From an uncultured Clostridia bacterium (GTDB lineage Bacteria; Bacillota; Clostridia; Oscillospirales; Ruminococcaceae): a stretch of 7,374 nucleotides of DNA. Of this stretch, positions 1-4,381 are shown piece by piece. Below the pieces are notes generated by a model. The model made no database searches. It saw nothing but the letters and a program-made list of their open reading frames with translations, and was not told the DNA's origin. A program made the position numbers and the translations under genes. The number at the start of each line of letters is the position of its first letter. Position 1 is the first letter of the stretch. Location of the stretch: the NCBI GenBank assembly GCA_946613705.1, contig CAMOFU010000121.1:1-7374 (forward strand). The letters are read 5' to 3'.

Positions 1-2
1 TT

Positions 3-2627
3 TTATTTTTTGAGCGCCGCTATTGACTGTTCGATCTTTTCAAGCTTTTCCTTTGCTTTTGCAAGCTTTGCCTTCTGCGCCTCGATCAGCTGTGCAGGTG
101 CCTTAGAGATAAAGCCCTGATTGTTCAGCTTCGATGAAAGGAAATCAATATCCTTTTCGGCGGCTTTTTTCTCCTTGTTCAGTCTTGCAAGCTCCTTTTC
201 GGTATCAATGATATCCGAGAGCGGAATGAAGATACGAGCAGCGTCGGTAACTACAGTTACGCTGTCGGGTATATCCCATTTGTCGGCGATATCGACCTCG
301 GAAGCCGATGCAAGCCGCTCAAAGAACATAGTTCCTGCCTTAAATACCTCGGGGCTCTTTGTCTCGATATAGAGCTTCGCCTTGACAGACGGAACTACAT
401 TCATGCTGTTTCTTGTAACTCTGATCTGACGAATAGCTTCTACGATCTTCTCAAAGCTCTTTTCGTCTTCCTCAAACGAGAGTGCTTCGTTATAAACAGG
501 GAAGTCGCTGACTATAATTGCAGAGCCATCGTCTACAAGTGCCTGCCAGATCTCTTCAGTGATATACGGCATGAAGGGGTGCAGCAGCTTGAGCATTCCC
601 TTCATTACCCAAACGAGTACCTTCTGCGCAGTCTCGGCTGTTTCTCCGCCTGCTGCGATACGCGGCTTTGTCAGCTCGATATACCAGTCGCAGTAAATAT
701 CCCAGATAAAGTCATAAAGCTTCTGAACAGCAACTCCGAGCTCAAAGGCTTCAAGATTGGCATTGATCTCGCCTGCAAGCGTGTTGAACTTTGATACTAC
801 CCACTTGTCTTCCGCGGACATATTCTCGGGCAGAGAATCAGCCTTGAAGCCCTCGGGGAGATTCATCATGATAAAACGTGCAGCGTTCCATACCTTGTTG
901 GCAAAGTTTCGGCTCGCTATCACCTTGTCCTCAATGAATCGCATATCATTACCGGGGGCATTGCCTGTTGCAAGCATAAAGCGCAGGGCATCAGCGCCGT
1001 ACTTATCAATGATCTCAAGAGGGTCGATACCGTTGCCGAGAGATTTGGACATTTTAAGTCCGTTGGCATCTCTTACAAGTCCGTGGATAAGCACTGTGTT
1101 GAACGGAACCTGCCCCATGTTTTCCAGACCGCTGAACATCATTCTGATGACCCAGAAGAAGATGATATCATAGCCTGTTACAAGCGTATTTGTTGGATAG
1201 AAGTATTTCAGATCCTCGGAATCCATATCAGGCCAGCCGAGGGTCGAAAACGGCCACAGTGCCGAAGAGAACCATGTATCCAGTGTATCGGGGTCCTGTC
1301 TCATGGGCTTGCCGCACTTAGGACAGGTGCAGCTGCTTTCCTTGGTAACAACAGTCTCTCCGCAGTCATCGCAGTAGAATGCAGGTATGCGGTGCCCCCA
1401 CCATATCTGGCGGCTTATGCACCAGTCACGGATATTTTCAAGCCAGTGGAAGTAAATCTTATCAAAGCGCTCGGGGATAAACTTTGTGTCTCCCTTTTTG
1501 ACCGCCTCTATCGCAGGCTTTGCAAGCGGCTCCATCTTTACGAACCACTGTGTAGATACCTTCGGCTCAACAGTCGTGCCGCAGCGATAGCAGGTACCTA
1601 CGTTGTGCGTATGCTCCTCAACTCTTACAAGGAAGCCGCCCGCTTCAAGATCGGCAACGATCTTCTTTCGCGCCTCGTATCTGTCCATTCCTGCATAGTC
1701 GGGATAATCCTCGGTTATCTTTGCATCGTCAGTCATCACATTGATAACAGCCAGATCATGCCTCTTGCCGACCTCAAAGTCGTTGGGGTCATGTGCAGGG
1801 GTTATCTTAACAACACCTGTACCGAATTCCATATCAACATAATCATCGGCAACAACAGGTATCTCACGACCCACTAAGGGCAGTATAAGCATCTTGCCTA
1901 CAGCGTCCTTATACCTTTCGTCCTTGGGATTGACAGCGACAGCAGTATCACCCAGCAGTGTCTCGGGACGGGTAGTGGCAAGCTCAAGATAGCCTGAGCC
2001 GTCCTTGAATGGATAACGCAGATGCCAGAAATGCCCTGCCTGCTCCTCGAATGTGACCTCTGCATCGGAAAGAGTAGTGCGGCACTTGGGGCACCAGTTT
2101 ACCATCCTTTCGCCGCGGTATATAAGTCCCTTGTTATAGTACTTGACAAATACTTCCTTCACAGCGTCCGAGCAGCCCTCGTCCATTGTAAAGCGCTCAC
2201 GGTCCCAGTCGCAGGAGGAACCGAGCTTTTTCAGCTGCTCGACAATTCTTCCGCCATACTGTTTCTTCCATGCCCAGGCGCGCTCCATAAAGCCTTCGCG
2301 TCCCAGCTGCTCCTTGGTGACACCCTCCTTGCGCATTGCTTCAACGATCTTGGCCTCGGTAGCAATTGCAGCATGGTCTGTACCTGGCAGCCATAGTGCT
2401 GCATAACCGCTCATTCTCTTCCAGCGTATGAGAATATCCTGCAGCGTTTCATCAAGCGCGTGACCCATATGCAGCTGTCCTGTTATATTCGGGGGCGGGA
2501 TAACGATGGTATACGGTTTCTTCTCGGGGTCGCGCTCTGCGTGGAAGTAGCCGCCCTCCTCCCAGAATTTATAGATCCTGTTCTCAAACTGAGCGGGATC
2601 GTATTGCTTTGCAAGTTCTTTTTTCAC
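3..2627 (-). CDS. valS: Valyl-tRNA synthetase (class I)
   Basis: Charges tRNA-Val with valine in the cytoplasm and edits mischarged threonine. Counting from the GTG start chosen here, the class I signatures are HMGH at residues 53-56 and KMSKS at 525-529. The TTRPET motif of the CP1 editing domain is at 218-223. Four Cys-x-x-Cys pairs (179/182, 346/349, 419/422, 435/438) match the two zinc sites known in bacterial ValRS. The last ~70 residues are the Lys/Glu-rich C-terminal coiled coil typical of ValRS. At 874 residues it is full length, and the TAA stop is at 3-5. An ATG 18 bases upstream (2643-2645) has no Shine-Dalgarno sequence. The GTG at 2625-2627 has AGGAAAG six bases before it, and its product starts [10 protein letters not shown], as relatives do, so GTG is preferred. 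It appears to be transcribed alone from the promoter at 2769-2797; whether it continues into a downstream gene cannot be seen. Confidence 0.97.
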   Translation of the reverse strand: MKKELAKQYDPAQFENRIYKFWEEGGYFHAERDPEKKPYTIVIPPPNITGQLHMGHALDETLQDILIRWKRMSGYAALWLPGTDHAAIATEAKIVEAMRKEGVTKEQLGREGFMERAWAWKKQYGGRIVEQLKKLGSSCDWDRERFTMDEGCSDAVKEVFVKYYNKGLIYRGERMVNWCPKCRTTLSDAEVTFEEQAGHFWHLRYPFKDGSGYLELATTRPETLLGDTAVAVNPKDERYKDAVGKMLILPLVGREIPVVADDYVDMEFGTGVVKITPAHDPNDFEVGKRHDLAVINVMTDDAKITEDYPDYAGMDRYEARKKIVADLEAGGFLVRVEEHTHNVGTCYRCGTTVEPKVSTQWFVKMEPLAKPAIEAVKKGDTKFIPERFDKIYFHWLENIRDWCISRQIWWGHRIPAFYCDDCGETVVTKESSCTCPKCGKPMRQDPDTLDTWFSSALWPFSTLGWPDMDSEDLKYFYPTNTLVTGYDIIFFWVIRMMFSGLENMGQVPFNTVLIHGLVRDANGLKMSKSLGNGIDPLEIIDKYGADALRFMLATGNAPGNDMRFIEDKVIASRNFANKVWNAARFIMMNLPEGFKADSLPENMSAEDKWVVSKFNTLAGEINANLEAFELGVAVQKLYDFIWDIYCDWYIELTKPRIAAGGETAETAQKVLVWVMKGMLKLLHPFMPYITEEIWQALVDDGSAIIVSDFPVYNEALSFEEDEKSFEKIVEAIRQIRVTRNSMNVVPSVKAKLYIETKSPEVFKAGTMFFERLASASEVDIADKWDIPDSVTVVTDAARIFIPLSDIIDTEKELARLNKEKKAAEKDIDFLSSKLNNQGFISKAPAQLIEAQKAKLAKAKEKLEKIEQSIAALKK

Positions 2628-2633
2628 AATGAT

Positions 2634-2640
2634 CTTTCCT
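2634..2640 (-). promoter_or_regulatory. Ribosome binding site that decides the valS start
   Basis: AGGAAAG on the coding strand lies six bases before GTG 2627. It overlaps the first codons that would follow the alternative ATG at 2645. That ATG has only CTATCTAA-type sequence in front of it. This supports initiation at GTG, giving 874 rather than 880 residues. Confidence 0.7.
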
Positions 2641-2652
2641 TTCATTTAGATA

Positions 2653-2746
2653 GTCTGCCGATAAGCCCCGCAGGGCACGCTCACTCGTCTTTTCAAAAGG
2701 CAGACAGGAAAGCAAAAACTGTTCATATCACCGGATCCTTTCCTGT
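2653..2746 (-). promoter_or_regulatory. Structured 5' leader of valS, type unrecognised
   Basis: The transcript from the valS promoter should have an untranslated leader of about 135 nt. It contains a perfect 9-bp inverted repeat (2738-2746 with 2704-2712, 25-nt loop). Directly after it, a second 7-bp pairing (2699-2705 with 2653-2659) encloses two small hairpins. One is CUUU/AAAG. The other is GCCC/GGGC around UGCG (2665-2676), which fits a UNCG-type tetraloop. The two main stems share two bases, so they could stack or compete. The T-box consensus AGGGTGGNACCGCG, usual for Firmicute tRNA-synthetase leaders, is not present, and no terminator hairpin is obvious. The fold comes from reading complementarity only; no regulatory function is demonstrated. 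Confidence 0.4.
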
Positions 2747-2768
2747 AAAATGTAAATCACTTATATTT

Positions 2769-2797
2769 ATTATCTCATATTTGCGCGTTATTGTCAA
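2769..2797 (-). promoter_or_regulatory. Sigma-A-type promoter of valS
   Basis: On the coding strand there is a perfect -35 TTGACA (2792-2797), a 17-base spacer and a -10 GATAAT (2769-2774), one mismatch from TATAAT. Transcription would start near 2762. The promoter lies between the stop codon of the upstream MmcQ/YjbR-like gene and valS, so valS has its own strong promoter. Confidence 0.85.
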
Positions 2798-2861
2798 TAG
2801 CGATATAAAACTTTCACAATTCACTGTATATGATCCCGTACTTTTGCGGAACCCGAACAAC

Positions 2862-3608
2862 TCACAAAAGCATTTCGAGCGACCGTGTGATACCTCTCGG
2901 TCCTCGTATGTTTGTAACGCCGAGCTCGCGCAGTCTTTCCGCTGTGAATTCGCCCTTGCCGAACCTTCTTATAAGCTTCAGACGTATCGCCTTTTTGCTG
3001 TTCATCTGTTCATTTCCAAAATCGAAGCTGAGGTCTGTTTCCTCAACGCTGCACTCATATCTGAGCTCTGATACGGGAGCACCGATATAGATATACACTC
3101 TGTCTCCCTTTATAAACTTAGCCGATTGCGTCCAGTGTATCTCGCCGTTTTCGTCAAACTCATTTTCAAGCTCGCATATCCGCGGATTGGCAGGTATTAT
3201 CCATTTCTTCGGCACTGTCCTGTTATTACCCTTGACAGCGGCAGTCAGGTCATAGCTCATTCTCAGGCATCCGAACACGATATCCTTTTCGGCACTTCCG
3301 TCAAGTACCACGCTTATCCAGCTCTGTTTGTTCATATGGTATGCAGGCATCACACCGTTCTCTTTAAGCAGAGCCTCTTTCATCAGCGGGTCACATTTCA
3401 CTGCCATGATATCCGCCGCACCGTCTCCCGACAGACCCAGCCTTTTGCGCGCGACCCGCAGCATCACCGCATACCATTTGTTGTTCTCTTTATGCCTCAG
3501 CACAGCACCCGAGGGCTCCCGCAGCCATAGATACTCGGGCTCGGTACCGTACTGCTGCTTTGCAAAAGCAAATACATCTTCTAAAACCGCTCCGTTATTA
3601 TCAGCCAT
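2862..3608 (-). CDS. MmcQ/YjbR-family protein with C-terminal EVE/PUA-like domain
   Basis: A 248-residue cytoplasmic protein with two parts. Residues ~10-125 resemble the MmcQ/YjbR (DUF419) family: W45 in NKWYAVML, the KCDP at 71-74, PAYHMNKQSWISV at 88-100, then LDGS. YjbR has a small alpha/beta fold with a proposed double-wing DNA-binding motif. Residues ~133-245 begin KKWIIPANPR and continue with W159 and GDRVYIYIGAP at 168-178. This is the pattern of EVE/PUA-like domains, which in other proteins bind modified bases or RNA. The molecular function of such two-domain proteins is not established, so binding of nucleic acid is inference. The start is ATG 3606-3608, with GGAGGT five bases upstream; a longer reading frame from 3626 would begin inside the terminator and has no such site. 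The gene directly follows the terminator at 3625-3654 and is not obviously part of the upstream operon. Confidence 0.8.
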   Translation of the reverse strand: MADNNGAVLEDVFAFAKQQYGTEPEYLWLREPSGAVLRHKENNKWYAVMLRVARKRLGLSGDGAADIMAVKCDPLMKEALLKENGVMPAYHMNKQSWISVVLDGSAEKDIVFGCLRMSYDLTAAVKGNNRTVPKKWIIPANPRICELENEFDENGEIHWTQSAKFIKGDRVYIYIGAPVSELRYECSVEETDLSFDFGNEQMNSKKAIRLKLIRRFGKGEFTAERLRELGVTNIRGPRGITRSLEMLL

Positions 3609-3613
3609 GATAT

Positions 3614-3619
3614 ACCTCC
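3614..3619 (-). promoter_or_regulatory. Strong ribosome binding site of the MmcQ/YjbR-like gene
   Basis: GGAGGT on the coding strand is five bases before ATG 3608 and sets the start. It begins only about five bases after the U-run of the preceding terminator hairpin, so almost no untranslated leader can lie between terminator and gene. Confidence 0.85.
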
Positions 3620-3624
3620 GTATC

Positions 3625-3654
3625 AAAAAGCCCGAACACAGCGTTCGGGCTTTT
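3625..3654 (-). terminator. Rho-independent terminator of the three-gene unit
   Basis: A perfect 12-bp stem pairs AAAAGCCCGAAC with GTTCGGGCTTTT around a 5-base loop, with a GC-rich core. On the minus-strand transcript it ends in five U residues followed by GAUA. It lies 12 bases after the stop of the 74-residue gene, as expected for the end of that operon. The stem is symmetric (A-run on one side, U-run on the other), so it could also act on the plus strand, but no plus-strand gene runs into it. Confidence 0.88.
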
Positions 3655-3666
3655 AAATGTAATTTT

Positions 3667-3891
3667 TTAAAGCGAGTTAAGCTTCTTCTGAAGCTCGATC
3701 ATATGATTTCTGCAAGCGGTGATCTCGCCTGTGTATTTGTTGAACCATTCAACGTCCATTTCATCAGGCTCCTCCTGCAAAAGAACCGCCTGTACCAATG
3801 CCGACTGCGATCTTGAACGCTTTCTCTCGATCTCCTCTATCGTCTGGCGGCAGATCTTTATTTCTTTTTTGAGCTTGCTTTTTTCACTCAT
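3667..3891 (-). CDS. Small charged helical protein of unknown function
   Basis: A 74-residue protein I do not recognise. Residues 1-30 are very basic and charged (KSKLKKEIK, then EIERKRSRSQS). A more hydrophobic stretch (ALVQAVLLQ, 31-39), an acidic turn (EEPDEMDVEWF, 40-50) and a second helix-like segment to the end follow. The pattern suggests a helical hairpin or coiled coil. There is no signal peptide or membrane helix, so it is probably cytoplasmic. It starts 37 bases after the stop of the 150-residue membrane protein, in the same direction, and ends 12 bases before the terminator, which makes it the last gene of the unit. The ribosome site is a run of six G (3898-3903) five to six bases before the ATG, weaker than a classic GGAGG. 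It is called a gene because of this position, its spacing and the lack of any other candidate between neighbour and terminator. Confidence 0.68.
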   Translation of the reverse strand: MSEKSKLKKEIKICRQTIEEIERKRSRSQSALVQAVLLQEEPDEMDVEWFNKYTGEITACRNHMIELQKKLNSL

Positions 3892-3928
3892 ACGGTTCCC
3901 CCCATTCTGTAATTCAAACCTAAAAATA

Positions 3929-4381
3929 TTACTTGCCTTTTAAGTCGATAGACTCATAGATGGCTTTCGCTTCATCATATCCCTTGTCCAGGTCGGCAAG
4001 GATATCGGTCACAGCCTTTTGCAGCTCCTCAAGCTTGGTCTTCATCTGCTCGGGGTATTTTATCAGGCAGGTGCTTACCTCGTTTATTACGATCTGCTTC
4101 TGTGTGTAATCATCGATCAAAAAGGCATATGAACCTGCATTAGCCATATACACGGTTATTCTCATGTAATGGAAATCGAAGTCGCCTTCCGCATCGAGAT
4201 ATATTGCTATCTCTTCATTAACGTGTCTCAGCTCTGTAGTGTACTGTCTGCGGTATGTTTCCTGAATGCGGCGAGTTTCGTCAACATAGAGGGCTATGAA
4301 GATTATCAGTGCGATCAGCGTAATGATAAGCAGTATGATGGCTGTTATCATTCTGCGCTTCATGATCTTATCTTGATTCAT
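3929..4381 (-). CDS. Single-pass membrane protein of unknown function
   Basis: A 150-residue protein with no family I can name. A short basic N-terminus (KIMKRR) precedes a strong membrane helix at residues ~12-33. By the positive-inside rule the N-terminus is cytoplasmic and residues ~34-150 are outside. The outer part starts with a basic, helical stretch (ETRRIQETYRRQY), has a mixed middle with aromatic residues (70-92), and ends in a helical, charged segment (EQMKTKLEELQKAVTDILADL, then Lys/Glu). No A-x-A type cleavage site is evident after the helix, so it looks like an anchor rather than a cleaved signal. The ATG overlaps the end of the upstream 984-codon gene by 14 bases, with GAGGTG (4389-4394) seven bases before it inside that gene, which points to translational coupling. 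A second ATG at 4363 has a poorer ribosome site. Its outer domain would share a compartment with the peptidase domain encoded upstream, so it could be a partner or a substrate; this is inference. Confidence 0.8.
   Translation of the reverse strand: MNQDKIMKRRMITAIILLIITLIALIIFIALYVDETRRIQETYRRQYTTELRHVNEEIAIYLDAEGDFDFHYMRITVYMANAGSYAFLIDDYTQKQIVINEVSTCLIKYPEQMKTKLEELQKAVTDILADLDKGYDEAKAIYESIDLKGK

Noticed and set aside
1083..1877. 264-codon plus-strand frame
   Set aside because: It lies wholly antisense to valS, has no recognisable protein features, and valS is unambiguous.
2646..2768. T-box riboswitch upstream of valS
   Set aside because: Sought because it is usual for Firmicute synthetase genes; the AGGGTGGNACCGCG box and a terminator are both absent.
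2841..2875. CTTTTG/CAAAAG inverted repeat around the stop of the MmcQ/YjbR-like gene
   Set aside because: Only six AT-rich base pairs, a 15-18 base loop and no U-run; not a credible terminator.
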